Source of the DNA: Candidatus Segatella violae
Lineage (GTDB): Bacteria; Bacteroidota; Bacteroidia; Bacteroidales; Bacteroidaceae
Reading direction: 5' to 3'
NCBI GenBank assembly: GCA_002440225.1
Contig: DJSH01000065.1
Coordinates: 1 to 31,272 of the forward strand
Length of the DNA stretch: 31,272 bases
A program made the translations under genes and the position numbers. Under the pieces are notes generated by a model. The model had not been told where the DNA came from. It ran no database searches and saw only the letters and a program-made list of their open reading frames with translations. This document shows, one piece after another, positions 1 through 7,500 of the stretch (its first letter is position 1; every line of letters starts with the position of its first letter).

Positions 1-41
1 ATAAAACTGTAATTACTGTAATTGTAATCGTTTTCACCCGT

Positions 42-114
42 AAAACTATGACTTTTGGGGCAAAAAACTATGAGTTCTTACCTATAAAACTATGAGTTAG
101 ATTTGTTAACAAAT
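42..114. repeat. Three 22-bp-period direct repeats plus a 14-bp palindrome
   Basis: The 13-mer AAAACTATGA(G/C)TT occurs at 42-54, 64-76 and 86-98, each start exactly 22 bp after the last; only the first copy has C in place of G. Directly after the third copy lies the perfect palindrome ATTTGTTAACAAAT at 101-114. A two-turn spacing puts all copies on one DNA face, as in iterons or multi-site operators. No gene can be assigned to it: the MATE gene to the right ends at 173, so the controlled gene, if any, lies left of base 1. Function unknown. Confidence 0.75.
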
Positions 115-172
115 AGCCTTATTTTTTAGCATTTCGTGCTTTTGTAAAAATAAATCATCGTAGCATTTCCTT

Positions 173-1528
173 CTATCTTCCCTGATTCTTCTCTCTTCTC
201 ATATCCTTGAAGGCACTCCAGGCGATAGGAACAGCCATCGAGAAGGAGCAGAAATCGGCGCAAGCCTGGCACATTTCCACGCCTAGCAAACCGAAAAAAT
301 GGGGCAAAATGAAGATGAGCGGAATGAAAAACAGCCCACTTCTCGCCGCAGCCACCAAGTTGGCACGCACCGGTTTGCGGATGGTCTGCATCAACATATT
401 GGTGAGCACGATGGTGGCTACCAATGGAAAACTGATGACCTGCCATTTCAGAGCCACAGAACCCACTGCCACCACGTCGGGGTCGCTGCGGAATACCTCC
501 ACGATATTCTCGGAAAACAAGAAACCGATGAAGGCGCATGCCGACAGAAAAACGGTGCCACATTTGATGCAGAAATAGAAAGCATCGCGCACACGGGCAT
601 ATAGTTTCGCACCGTAGCAGAAACCACAGAGCGGCTGAAATCCCTGTCCCAGGCCAATCACCACGGCGTATGTGAAGAATGCTATGCGGGTAACGATGCT
701 CATGCCGGCGATGGCTGCATCGCCGTAGGCTCCTGCGGCTACGTTGAGCATCAGGGTTGAGATGCTTCCCAATCCCTGTCTTGAAAGCGAAGGTGTGCCA
801 CCGAAGATGATTTCTTTGGCGAAAGCCTTCGATGGGGTGAAATTCTTGAGGTGGATGCGGATGTTCTGTCCCTTGTGGGTCATCCAAAAGAGCATGGCGC
901 AGCCGAAACACTGGCTGATGAGGGTGGCGATGGCGGCACCCGTGATGCCCAAGGCAAAATAGAGGATGAGCAACGGGGCGAGTATCAAGTTGAGCAGTAC
1001 ACCCGACATGATGCCCTTCATTGCATACATCGTGTTGCCCTGAAAACGCATTAAGTTGTTGAGCGTCAGAGAAGTCGTCATGAATGGCGCACCTAGCAAG
1101 ATGATGCCCAGGTATCGCTCTGTGTAGGGCAGAATGGTGGGTGTGGAACCCAGCAAAAGGCAGAGCTGCGTGAGGAACAGCTGTCCAAGAATGGCGATGA
1201 GAAGACCGGTAAGGAAGCTCAGCACGAACCCCGTGGCAGCCATTTTCTGTGCCTTCTCTACCTCCTTGGCTCCCAACTGGCGAGAAATGTAGTTGCCCGC
1301 TCCATGGCCATAAAAGAAGCCCACGGCCTGTATCACTGCCATCATGGCGAACGAAACACCCACGGCTGCCACGCTCTGGGTGTTGATGCTGCCTACGAAA
1401 TAGGTGTCGGCGAGGTTGTACATGCTCGTCGACAACATACTGATGATGGTGGGTATGGCCATGGTGAATATCACCCTGTGCACAGGGGCGTGGGTGAGGA
1501 AAGTATAGTTATCTCTCTGCTTTTTCAT
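173..1528 (-). CDS. MATE family efflux transporter
   Basis: Inner-membrane multidrug/metabolite exporter of the MATE (NorM/DinF-like) family, probably driven by a Na+ or H+ gradient; the substrate cannot be read from sequence. The 451-aa product is of normal family length and has about 12 hydrophobic segments. It opens with the family's N-terminal pattern, APVHRVIFTMAIPTIISML followed by YNLADTYFVGSI. The reading frame stays open upstream to a TTG at 1636, but the ATG at 1528 was chosen because the protein homology begins there and because a TAACTTTG promoter box lies inside the upstream extension. That box ends only 5 nt before this ATG, so the mRNA may be almost leaderless. The gene is divergent from the next gene and appears monocistronic. 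Confidence 0.93.
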   Translation of the reverse strand: MKKQRDNYTFLTHAPVHRVIFTMAIPTIISMLSTSMYNLADTYFVGSINTQSVAAVGVSFAMMAVIQAVGFFYGHGAGNYISRQLGAKEVEKAQKMAATGFVLSFLTGLLIAILGQLFLTQLCLLLGSTPTILPYTERYLGIILLGAPFMTTSLTLNNLMRFQGNTMYAMKGIMSGVLLNLILAPLLILYFALGITGAAIATLISQCFGCAMLFWMTHKGQNIRIHLKNFTPSKAFAKEIIFGGTPSLSRQGLGSISTLMLNVAAGAYGDAAIAGMSIVTRIAFFTYAVVIGLGQGFQPLCGFCYGAKLYARVRDAFYFCIKCGTVFLSACAFIGFLFSENIVEVFRSDPDVVAVGSVALKWQVISFPLVATIVLTNMLMQTIRKPVRANLVAAARSGLFFIPLIFILPHFFGLLGVEMCQACADFCSFSMAVPIAWSAFKDMRREKNQGR

Positions 1529-1533
1529 GCCTG

Positions 1534-1541
1534 CAAAGTTA
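1534..1541 (-). promoter_or_regulatory. TAnnTTTG promoter box for the MATE gene
   Basis: On the minus strand the bases read TAACTTTG, the Bacteroidota sigma-ABfr -7 consensus. Only five bases (CAGGC) separate it from the ATG at 1528, so transcription would start at or next to the start codon. Confidence 0.6.
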
Positions 1542-1602
1542 CATAAATATCCAGTAACATGGCTGATTGTGCATCTATTTTTATAAAAATATAAGAAAAC
1601 TA

Positions 1603-1633
1603 TTGGTACATTCAGAAATAAGTAGTAAATTTG
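1603..1633 (+). promoter_or_regulatory. Promoter of the YghO/GNAT-like gene
   Basis: TAAATTTG at 1626-1633 matches the TAnnTTTG -7 consensus. A TTG at 1603-1605 lies 20 bp upstream, the usual -33 spacing. It leaves a leader of about 60 nt before the ATG at 1701. Confidence 0.6.
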
Positions 1634-1700
1634 CAAACGAATAACGCCGCTTCGACTGCTAGTTTCCGTAGGGGGCGAAACGGTTTATAGAGAACAGATT

Positions 1701-2849
1701 ATGAGTAAAATAAGAATATTACCAGTGACAACCAAGAAGGGCTTGCGAGCTTTCGTAAAATTCTATTACGACCTATACGAGGGCAATAATTATGCAGTTC
1801 CTTTCTTGCGCTTTGATGAGTACGACACGCTCAGCAAGGACAAAAACCCTGCCTTCGATTTTTGTGAGGCTCAATATTTCCTGGCTGTTGACAGCGAGGC
1901 GAAGATTGTGGGGCGCATCGCCGCCATCATCAATCATCGTGCCAACAAACAGTGGAACAAGAAGCAGGTGAGGTTCGGATGGTTCGACTTTGTCGACGAC
2001 ATCGAGGTTTCTACGTCTTTGCTGCGTGCGGTAGAGCGTTGGGGCAAGGATAGGGGCATGAACGAGTGTGTGGGACCGCTGGGCTTCACCGACATGGATC
2101 GCGAGGGCATGCTCATCGAGGGATTCAACAAGAAGTCGACGATGTTCGTCTACTATAATTTCCCTTATTACAAGACCCACATGGAGAGTTTCCCTCTCTA
2201 CGAGAAAGACAATGACTGGTTGGAATACCGACTCAAGGTGCCGGAGGAAACACCGGCTAAGTTTGCCAAGACAGCCCAGCTGATAGAGCGCCGCTATAAC
2301 CTGCATGTGCATAAGTTCACCAAGAAAGAGCTCTTGAAGCACGGCATGGGGCGCAGGATATTCGAAATCGTCAACGAGACCTACAAGGATCTCTATGATT
2401 TCCAACAGCTTACCGATGCCCAGATAGACCATTATGTGGATAGCTATATCGGGATGGCAGACCTCAACCTGGTGACGGGCGTCGTGGATGCCAACGAGGG
2501 CAACAAGTTGGTGGGCTTTGGTGTATCCTTCCCTTCGATGACCGAAGCTTTGCAAAAGAACAAGAATGGCAAGCTCTTCCCTTGGGGCTGGTGGAGGCTG
2601 CTCCGTGTGCTCAAGTGGCACAAGACGGATACGGTAGACCTCGTGTTGATAGGCGTATTGCCCGAGTATCGTGCGAAGGGTGCCAACGCCCTCATCTTCG
2701 CCGACCTGATAGAGCAATATCGCCGCTATGGCTTCAAATGGGCGGAGGCGATGCCCCAGATGGAGAGCAACAAGGGCGTGCAGAGCCAGTGGCAGTATCT
2801 GGAGAGCGAGCAGCACCGCCGCCGCAGATGCTATAAGAAGAAAATATAA
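1701..2849 (+). CDS. YghO-like protein with GNAT-type acyltransferase fold
   Basis: A 382-aa soluble protein of the YghO-like group related to GNAT acyltransferases. Supporting features are the N-terminal segment IRILPVTTKKGLRAFVKF, the pattern NYAVPFLRFDEYDTL common near the start of this group, a central stretch with WFDFVDDIEV and GPLGFTDMDREGMLIEGF, and the C-terminal QSQWQYLE plus basic tail. The family is widespread but its substrate is unknown, so an acyl-CoA-dependent transfer role is inference from fold. It has its own promoter and is followed by a long inverted-repeat element, so it is probably a single-gene transcript. There is no signal peptide or membrane segment, so it should act in the cytoplasm. 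Confidence 0.8.
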   Translation: MSKIRILPVTTKKGLRAFVKFYYDLYEGNNYAVPFLRFDEYDTLSKDKNPAFDFCEAQYFLAVDSEAKIVGRIAAIINHRANKQWNKKQVRFGWFDFVDDIEVSTSLLRAVERWGKDRGMNECVGPLGFTDMDREGMLIEGFNKKSTMFVYYNFPYYKTHMESFPLYEKDNDWLEYRLKVPEETPAKFAKTAQLIERRYNLHVHKFTKKELLKHGMGRRIFEIVNETYKDLYDFQQLTDAQIDHYVDSYIGMADLNLVTGVVDANEGNKLVGFGVSFPSMTEALQKNKNGKLFPWGWWRLLRVLKWHKTDTVDLVLIGVLPEYRAKGANALIFADLIEQYRRYGFKWAEAMPQMESNKGVQSQWQYLESEQHRRRRCYKKKI

Positions 2850-2868
2850 TAATCATGATTAAAGGATA

Positions 2869-3061
2869 CGCCCTGAAAGGGCAGAAGCACATAGCCTAGG
2901 GCAACGCCCTAGGTAATTGTCATGCAAGAATGTCGCCCTGTAAGGGCAAAAGCATTATAAATTGAGTGTTTTAATGCTTTTGCCCTTACAGGGCGAATTT
3001 TATTCCCATCAAACTACCCAGGGCGTTGCCCTGGGCTAGGTGCTTTTGCCCTTTCAGGGCG
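2869..3061. repeat. Nested inverted-repeat element between convergent genes
   Basis: The outer arms 2869-2918 and 3012-3061 are reverse complements over 50 bp with 5 mismatches. Nested inside, 2933-2957 and 2972-2996 form a perfect 25-bp inverted repeat around a 14-nt loop. Each outer arm also holds two small hairpins of its own, for example GCCCT-GAA-AGGGC at 2870-2882 and CCTAGGGC-AAC-GCCCTAGG at 2895-2913. Each inner arm carries a GCCCT-GTA-AGGGC-type hairpin. It fills the gap between two converging genes, so it could end transcription from both sides. It looks like a dispersed palindromic repeat of Bacteroidales genomes; that is recollection, as only one copy is present here. Confidence 0.85.
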
Positions 3062-3090
3062 AGTCTACCATATAGGTGGATATTATTCTT

Positions 3091-3936
3091 TTAATTTGCC
3101 TCTTTTTCCGAAGGCAAGAAACTCTTCAGACCTCCCTGTTCCATGAGCCCTACACCCACGAGGGTGGTGAGGATGCCCAAGCATACATCTATAATATAGT
3201 GGTGACCACTGTATACAGCTGTCCACCAAATGCCCAGGCAGATGAAGCCGAAGAGCCCGATGGTGTACCAACGCTTGTGGCTCAGCACGGCATAGATGGT
3301 GGTGAGCAGCATGTAGGCGGCGTGCAGACTAGGCACGGCGGCGAAGACATTGGCGTTCTTGCCATACAGACCATGGAATATGCTCAAGCCTGTCATCGCA
3401 TCCCATCTGCCCAGTCCTGCCACATTGCCTGGCGTATTGAGCACGGGGGTGAAACCGTAGTTCATCGCATACCAAGGCGGTGCCGCAGGATAGATGTAGT
3501 AGCCTACGAATCCGATGAGGTTCACCAACAAGAATGCCCAAGAGAAGCGATTGAACCAGTCTCTCTGTTTCTTGAGGTAGAGATAGAGGGCGAAGGCGAT
3601 GGGCACGGGCACCCAACACAGGTAGAAACAGCCTGCCATGAAATCGGCTGTGGCACAATGGTGTACCTTGAACCATTCGCCCGGTATCATCAGCGAGGTG
3701 TGGTCGGCTACGGCAGCCAACTCTTGTGCGCTCCTCGCCACGATGCCGAAGAGTGCCTTCTCTGCCTCGTAGAGGTGCTCCACGTCGATGTCGTTTACCT
3801 TGTAGTTGGGGTAGAGACGCATCGAGTCGTAGATGATTCCGAAGAGGAACCAAGGCAGGAAGGAGATGGCGAAGCGCCTCGTCTTCTTCCATGTGTAGAG
3901 CACTACCAATATGATGATGAGATAAATGCTAAACAT
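3091..3936 (-). CDS. PAP2/AUR1-like membrane phosphotransferase (inositol phosphorylceramide synthase-like)
   Basis: A 281-aa polytopic membrane protein of the PAP2 superfamily, AUR1-like branch. This branch moves a phospho-head-group from a phospholipid to ceramide, or hydrolyses lipid phosphates. Visible motifs are YPAAPPWYAMNYG (149-161), AVPSLHAAY with His205, and YSGHHYIID with His246 and Asp250, matching the catalytic His-His-Asp triad. It is the last gene of a four-gene minus-strand run, 15 nt after the CDP-alcohol transferase. With that neighbour it resembles the inositol-sphingolipid cluster described in B. thetaiotaomicron (recalled, not searched). The head group here is not proven: a plain lipid-phosphate phosphatase is the alternative. 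Confidence 0.85.
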   Translation of the reverse strand: MFSIYLIIILVVLYTWKKTRRFAISFLPWFLFGIIYDSMRLYPNYKVNDIDVEHLYEAEKALFGIVARSAQELAAVADHTSLMIPGEWFKVHHCATADFMAGCFYLCWVPVPIAFALYLYLKKQRDWFNRFSWAFLLVNLIGFVGYYIYPAAPPWYAMNYGFTPVLNTPGNVAGLGRWDAMTGLSIFHGLYGKNANVFAAVPSLHAAYMLLTTIYAVLSHKRWYTIGLFGFICLGIWWTAVYSGHHYIIDVCLGILTTLVGVGLMEQGGLKSFLPSEKEAN

Positions 3937-3951
3937 GCAAAACTCCTTCTT

Positions 3952-4653
3952 TTATTTCATCTTTCTATAGCAATGGATAACGCGCCAGAAAGCGGTGATG
4001 TTGGCGAGTACGGCGATGAGTATCATGCCTCCGGCGAGCCACCAGATGTTGCCGGTGAGACCGGTGAGAATGGCTGCCAAGGCTGTAACGACCACGCGCT
4101 CAGGACGCTGCATGAGTCCTACCTTGCATTCTACGTTCAGACCCTCGGCACGGGCGCGCACATAACTTACCATCACAGATCCAACCATGGCTGTGAAGGT
4201 GACTACGCCCATCCAGAACCACTCTCCGTCTAGGTCGGCACGGATGAAGACGAGACTAATGCCAAAGAGGCTCACCAACTCGCTGTAGCGGTCGAGCGTA
4301 GAGTCCCAAAGTGCGCCGAAGAGACTGGTCTTCCCACTGACGCGCGCCAGTCTGCCGTCCATCATGTCGAACAAGCTGGATACTAGAATGACGAGGCCGC
4401 CCCAACCGATGGTTTCCATGCAACTCTCATACGAGATGTCGTTGATGGTGGCAGCTGGTTGCGTGTAGCCACTAGCCACACCTTCCAATCCCAGGTTCCA
4501 GGCAGCGTCGATGAAGATGGCTGCCGCTACGAGATTGCCGATGAAGCCTATGAAAGTGACGATGTTGGGGGTGATGCCCATCTTGACCATCGCCTTGATG
4601 ACAGGATTGATGCCTGTGTAAATTACTTTCTGTAAGTAATCTCTATAATTCAT
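3952..4653 (-). CDS. CDP-alcohol phosphatidyltransferase (phosphatidylinositol-phosphate synthase-like)
   Basis: A 233-aa inner-membrane enzyme that condenses CDP-diacylglycerol with an alcohol or alcohol phosphate, releasing CMP. The full family signature is present: Asp96-x2-Asp99-Gly100-x2-Ala103-Arg104, then Gly113-x3-Asp117-x3-Asp121. The N-terminal INPVIKAMVKMGITPNIVT and six or so hydrophobic segments fit the fold. It lies between GtrA (35 nt upstream) and the PAP2/AUR1-like gene (15 nt downstream), with a PgpA-like phosphatase two genes upstream. A transferase that makes a phosphatidyl-alcohol phosphate plus a phosphatase that removes the phosphate is the logic of phosphatidylinositol synthesis, so inositol phosphate is the leading acceptor. 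Glycerol phosphate (PgsA role) remains possible. Confidence 0.88.
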   Translation of the reverse strand: MNYRDYLQKVIYTGINPVIKAMVKMGITPNIVTFIGFIGNLVAAAIFIDAAWNLGLEGVASGYTQPAATINDISYESCMETIGWGGLVILVSSLFDMMDGRLARVSGKTSLFGALWDSTLDRYSELVSLFGISLVFIRADLDGEWFWMGVVTFTAMVGSVMVSYVRARAEGLNVECKVGLMQRPERVVVTALAAILTGLTGNIWWLAGGMILIAVLANITAFWRVIHCYRKMK

Positions 4654-4688
4654 TTCGTTTGTTATTTGGTTTTGTTATACTTCTATTT

Positions 4689-5102
4689 CTAATTGTTGAA
4701 CACAAACTTGCGCTGCCCGGGGTAGTTTACCAGTACCGCCACCAGAAACGCCACCACGCATTTGGGTATCATGTAGTGGATGTTGATGTGCTCGTGCTGG
4801 TTGATGAGCTCGGTGAGGGCGATGGTGCAGCCCGAGTTGAGAATCCAGCTGATGCCCCATACGATGAAATATCGCCACGCCACGCTCTTCTTCTTTCTGC
4901 TGGAATCGCCAAACACATACCGGTAGTTCAGGCAGCAGTTGGTGATTCCACCGCTCATCACGCCCAGTGCGTTTGCCAGTCCGTAGTAGATGCCGATGAC
5001 GTCGGAGAGTAGGAAGGCGAGTCCGAAGTCTACCACCGATGCGATGGTGGCTGTCAGCTCTGCCTTTCCGAAGGTCATCAGCTCATGTTTTATCTTGCCC
5101 AT
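4689..5102 (-). CDS. GtrA-like family membrane protein
   Basis: A 137-aa protein with four hydrophobic segments and the GtrA signatures: FGKAELTATIASVVDFGLAF near the start, NCCLNYRYVFG in the middle and VLVNYPGQRKFVF at the end. GtrA-family proteins are thought to help move polyprenyl-linked sugars or other lipids across the membrane. Here it sits 5 nt after the PgpA-like gene and before the CDP-alcohol transferase, which suggests a role in handling the lipid product or its sugar decoration. The exact role is unknown. Length and topology are normal for the family. Confidence 0.85.
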   Translation of the reverse strand: MGKIKHELMTFGKAELTATIASVVDFGLAFLLSDVIGIYYGLANALGVMSGGITNCCLNYRYVFGDSSRKKKSVAWRYFIVWGISWILNSGCTIALTELINQHEHINIHYMIPKCVVAFLVAVLVNYPGQRKFVFNN

Positions 5103-5107
5103 GAAAT

Positions 5108-5650
5108 CTATTGACTATTGGCTATTGCCAGTACGATTTTGATGATTACCATGACGATGGCTGCATAGATGCCTCCCAAGAGGTCGTCGGCCATCACGTA
5201 GAAGGCTCCCTTCATGCGGTCTAGCTTCTTGATGCCCAGCGGTTTCACCATGTCGAAGAACCTGAAGAGCACCAATGCCACCAAAGCCCACCACCAGGGG
5301 TCTTTCACTTCGCCTGACGCATTGAAAGGCATCAGCAGCGACAGGGGAATCCATACGCCAGCCATCTCGTCGATGACCACTCGGCTCGGGTCCTCGCCCC
5401 AGTAGGGTTGCAGTTGAGCCGTCGCCCAGGTGCCCACGAGCGTGGCGAGAATCACCAGGAAGAAGGTCACCGTCTGTAGGGTGGCTCCGCTCATGCCGCC
5501 CCAGTAAGCCATGGCTGCCCAGAGGAGAGTCGCCAAGATGGAGCCAGCCGTTCCTGGTCCCCAAGGCCAGAAACCACTGCCCAGTCCTGTGCCGATGATG
5601 ACAGGCAACAGGGGTGGACGCTCGTTGGTCAGATTTCCTTTATCGTTCAT
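5108..5650 (-). CDS. PgpA-like lipid phosphatase (phosphatidylglycerophosphatase A family)
   Basis: A 180-aa membrane phosphatase of the PgpA family, which removes a terminal phosphate from phosphatidylglycerophosphate or, in Bacteroides inositol-lipid clusters, from phosphatidylinositol phosphate. Family marks are GTGLGSGFWPWGPGTAGS at the N-terminus, the acidic DEMAGVWIPL motif in the middle, and FRFFDMVKPLGIKKLDRMKG towards the C-terminus. It is the first gene of the four-gene minus-strand set and is read from a TAATTTTG promoter about 75 nt upstream. Partnership with the CDP-alcohol transferase two genes on is likely. The substrate is not decided by sequence; a housekeeping PgpA role is the alternative. 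Confidence 0.88.
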   Translation of the reverse strand: MNDKGNLTNERPPLLPVIIGTGLGSGFWPWGPGTAGSILATLLWAAMAYWGGMSGATLQTVTFFLVILATLVGTWATAQLQPYWGEDPSRVVIDEMAGVWIPLSLLMPFNASGEVKDPWWWALVALVLFRFFDMVKPLGIKKLDRMKGAFYVMADDLLGGIYAAIVMVIIKIVLAIANSQ

Positions 5651-5719
5651 ATTTTTGTGCTTTGTTCTATTTCTTTTTCTTTCGTTGGCAAGCCCATTTT
5701 ATAGGTTTGTTTATAACTA

Positions 5720-5790
5720 GGGTGCAAAATTAAGGTAAAAAACCGAGATAAACAAATGATTTTTCAGTTTTTTGTTGTAATTTTGCACCC
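5720..5790. promoter_or_regulatory. Mirror-image divergent promoters of the lipid cluster
   Basis: The same 13 bases, TAATTTTGCACCC, appear at 5778-5790 on the plus strand and at 5732-5720 on the minus strand. Each starts with a TAnnTTTG -7 box. They point outward, 45 bp apart, so their -33 regions share the middle. They serve the nucleotidyltransferase/ATP-grasp gene (+) and the PgpA-like gene (-). Identity extends past the box into the likely first transcribed bases. Confidence 0.7.
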
Positions 5791-5815
5791 GAAAATAAAA
5801 TTAATAAAAGAAATA

Positions 5816-7372
5816 ATGAGATTTGCAGTTATAGCAGCAGGAGAGGGCAGTAGGCTTCAGCAAGAGGGCGTGGAGCAACCTAAGCCCCTGGTTCCCTTGT
5901 GTGGCGAACCAATGATAGAGCGCTTGTTGCGCATTTTTGTGGATTGTGGCGCTACCGAAATTGTAGTTATCGTCAACGAATGGAGTGGTTCCGTGCGTGA
6001 GCATTTGCAAAACCTCCATTTGCCTGTGCCTTTGCGCCTTGTCGTAAAGACCACCCCTAGTTCCATGCACAGCCTCCATGCGCTTTCCCCTTATCTTCGA
6101 GGCGAGCGTTTCTGCCTCACCACGGTCGACACCATCTTCCGTGAGGAGGAATTCAAGCGTTATATCCGTCACTTCGTCGAGGCTACCGATGCCGGCGAGG
6201 TGGATGGCTGCATGGCAGTGACTCCCTACGTAGACGACGAAAAACCGCTCTGGGTGAGCGTGGACAAGAATATGCGCATCACCGGTTTCCACGACCAGCA
6301 GGAAGGCGACGACCATCTCATATCGGGTGGCATCTACTGTCTCGGCGACAAGGCACTCGATGTGCTCGACCACTGTATGGAGCAAGGCATGAGCCGCATG
6401 AGAAATTTCCAACGCCAGTTGGTGGCCGAGGGCTTGAGGCTCGATGCCTATTCCATCCCAAAGATACTGGATGTAGACCACAAGGAAGACATCGACAAGG
6501 CAATCGCGTTCATCCATCCCTTGGCAGGAAAGAAGGTGATGGGCGTTTGCCGTGGCAATGCCTTCTCGCCCAACTGTGTAGACAACGACGCTGCCATCAT
6601 GCAGGCTGTGAAGAAACAGATAGAGTCGCTCGGCGCCGAGGTGGAGCTGTGTGGAGAGGATGATTTCTGTCATTTGCCAGCCTATGAGGTAGATGGCTAT
6701 TTCAGCATGGCTAGGGGCAAGGAGGCCCTCAGCTCCTTTCGCCAGATTGAGTTACGGGGGAGCAAGGTGTTGAACTCCAGTGAGGGTATCGCCCGTTGCA
6801 TTCGCCGTAGCATGACGGAGAGCCTTGTGAATGGCGGCATTTCCCATCCTCGCAGTTGGGTGATAGAAAAAGGTGGCAAGATGCCTGCAGAGATAGATTT
6901 TCCTTGTTGGTTGAAACGTGGCGACGGTTGTGCCCAGCAGAAGGAGGATACTTGCTTCGTCAAGAATGTCGAGGAGGGCAACGCTTGCCTGGAGGACTTC
7001 TGGCGCAGGGGAGTGGAATGTGTCATCATCAATGAGCATCTCACGGGCGACCTCATCAAGTTTTATGGAGTGGAGGGCACCAGCTTCTTCCATTGGCTCT
7101 ATCCATCCACTAGTGGGCACCCTTCCAAGTTTGGCTTGGAGGAAATCAATGGCGTTCCTCAGGGCTATGGCTTCGACGAGGAGCAGGTGAAGGCCGAGGC
7201 CGACAAGGCTTCCCGACTCTTGGACGTGCCTGTGTATGGGGGCGATTGCATCGTAGACAAGGAAGGCAATTTCAAGATCATCGACTTCAACGATTGGCCA
7301 AGCTTCGCGCCATGTCGTGAGCAGGCTGCCTACTATATCGCCCAATGTTTCGTAAACATGATGAATGCGTAG
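5816..7372 (+). CDS. Fusion of sugar-phosphate-type nucleotidyltransferase and ATP-grasp domain
   Basis: A 518-aa two-domain cytoplasmic enzyme. Residues 1 to about 235 form an NTP-transferase domain with AAGEGSR (7-13), the Lys23-Pro-Leu following it, and TTVDTIF as the metal-binding Asp motif; it should join CTP or another NTP to a phosphate. Residues about 240-518 form an ATP-grasp domain with NSSEGIARCIRRSM, WLKRGDG and the metal-binding end DFNDWPSF (Asp490, Asn492). ATP-grasp enzymes join carboxylates to amines or, in the ITPK branch, phosphorylate inositol phosphates. It is followed by a CDP-alcohol transferase, which makes a CDP-activated head group the best guess. The ATG at 5816 was chosen because the nucleotide-binding motif begins there and the TAATTTTG promoter lies inside any longer version. 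Confidence 0.8.
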   Translation: MRFAVIAAGEGSRLQQEGVEQPKPLVPLCGEPMIERLLRIFVDCGATEIVVIVNEWSGSVREHLQNLHLPVPLRLVVKTTPSSMHSLHALSPYLRGERFCLTTVDTIFREEEFKRYIRHFVEATDAGEVDGCMAVTPYVDDEKPLWVSVDKNMRITGFHDQQEGDDHLISGGIYCLGDKALDVLDHCMEQGMSRMRNFQRQLVAEGLRLDAYSIPKILDVDHKEDIDKAIAFIHPLAGKKVMGVCRGNAFSPNCVDNDAAIMQAVKKQIESLGAEVELCGEDDFCHLPAYEVDGYFSMARGKEALSSFRQIELRGSKVLNSSEGIARCIRRSMTESLVNGGISHPRSWVIEKGGKMPAEIDFPCWLKRGDGCAQQKEDTCFVKNVEEGNACLEDFWRRGVECVIINEHLTGDLIKFYGVEGTSFFHWLYPSTSGHPSKFGLEEINGVPQGYGFDEEQVKAEADKASRLLDVPVYGGDCIVDKEGNFKIIDFNDWPSFAPCREQAAYYIAQCFVNMMNA

Positions 7373-7390
7373 TGCATTCTATGTTGTAAT

Positions 7391-7470
7391 ATATAATAAG
7401 GTATAGTGAACGGTTGCTATATATAAAAAAGGTATATTGAACGGCCACTATATATATAATAAGGTGTAAC
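7391..7470 (+). repeat. Tandem 31-32-bp repeats in the gap before the second CDP-alcohol transferase
   Basis: The block TATATA(A)...AAGGTATA-(G/T)TGAACGG occurs twice (AAGG cores at 7398 and 7429). A third, partly decayed copy has its core at 7461 (AAGGTGTAAC). The copies are separated by TATATA runs. The 128-nt gap has no TAnnTTTG box, so the two flanking genes are probably cotranscribed through it. Copy number could vary by slippage. Confidence 0.7.
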
Positions 7471-7500
7471 AAAGAATAGTTGGAAAAATAAAATTAGACA

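Noticed and set aside
42..98. CRISPR array
   Set aside because: The repeats are only 13 bp with 9-bp spacers and three copies; no cas genes are near.
161..169. TAGCATTTC direct repeat (also at 127-135) as a terminator or target duplication after the MATE gene
   Set aside because: Nine bases only, no element between the copies and no convincing hairpin with a T-run.
1529..1636. Longer MATE product from a TTG at 1636
   Set aside because: The extra 36 residues show no MATE similarity and would place the TAACTTTG promoter inside the gene.
1637..1700. Riboswitch or structured leader before the YghO/GNAT-like gene
   Set aside because: Only a 5-bp GTTTC/GAAAC stem could be drawn; no known riboswitch features.
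3076..4233. Long open frame on the plus strand over the PAP2/AUR1-like and CDP-alcohol transferase genes
   Set aside because: It is antisense to two genes with clear family motifs, has no recognisable domain and is rich in His, Glu and Cys as expected of a shadow frame.
5756..5815. Upstream ATG at 5756 for the nucleotidyltransferase fusion
   Set aside because: It lies before the TAATTTTG promoter box at 5778, and the nucleotide-binding motif starts right after ATG 5816.
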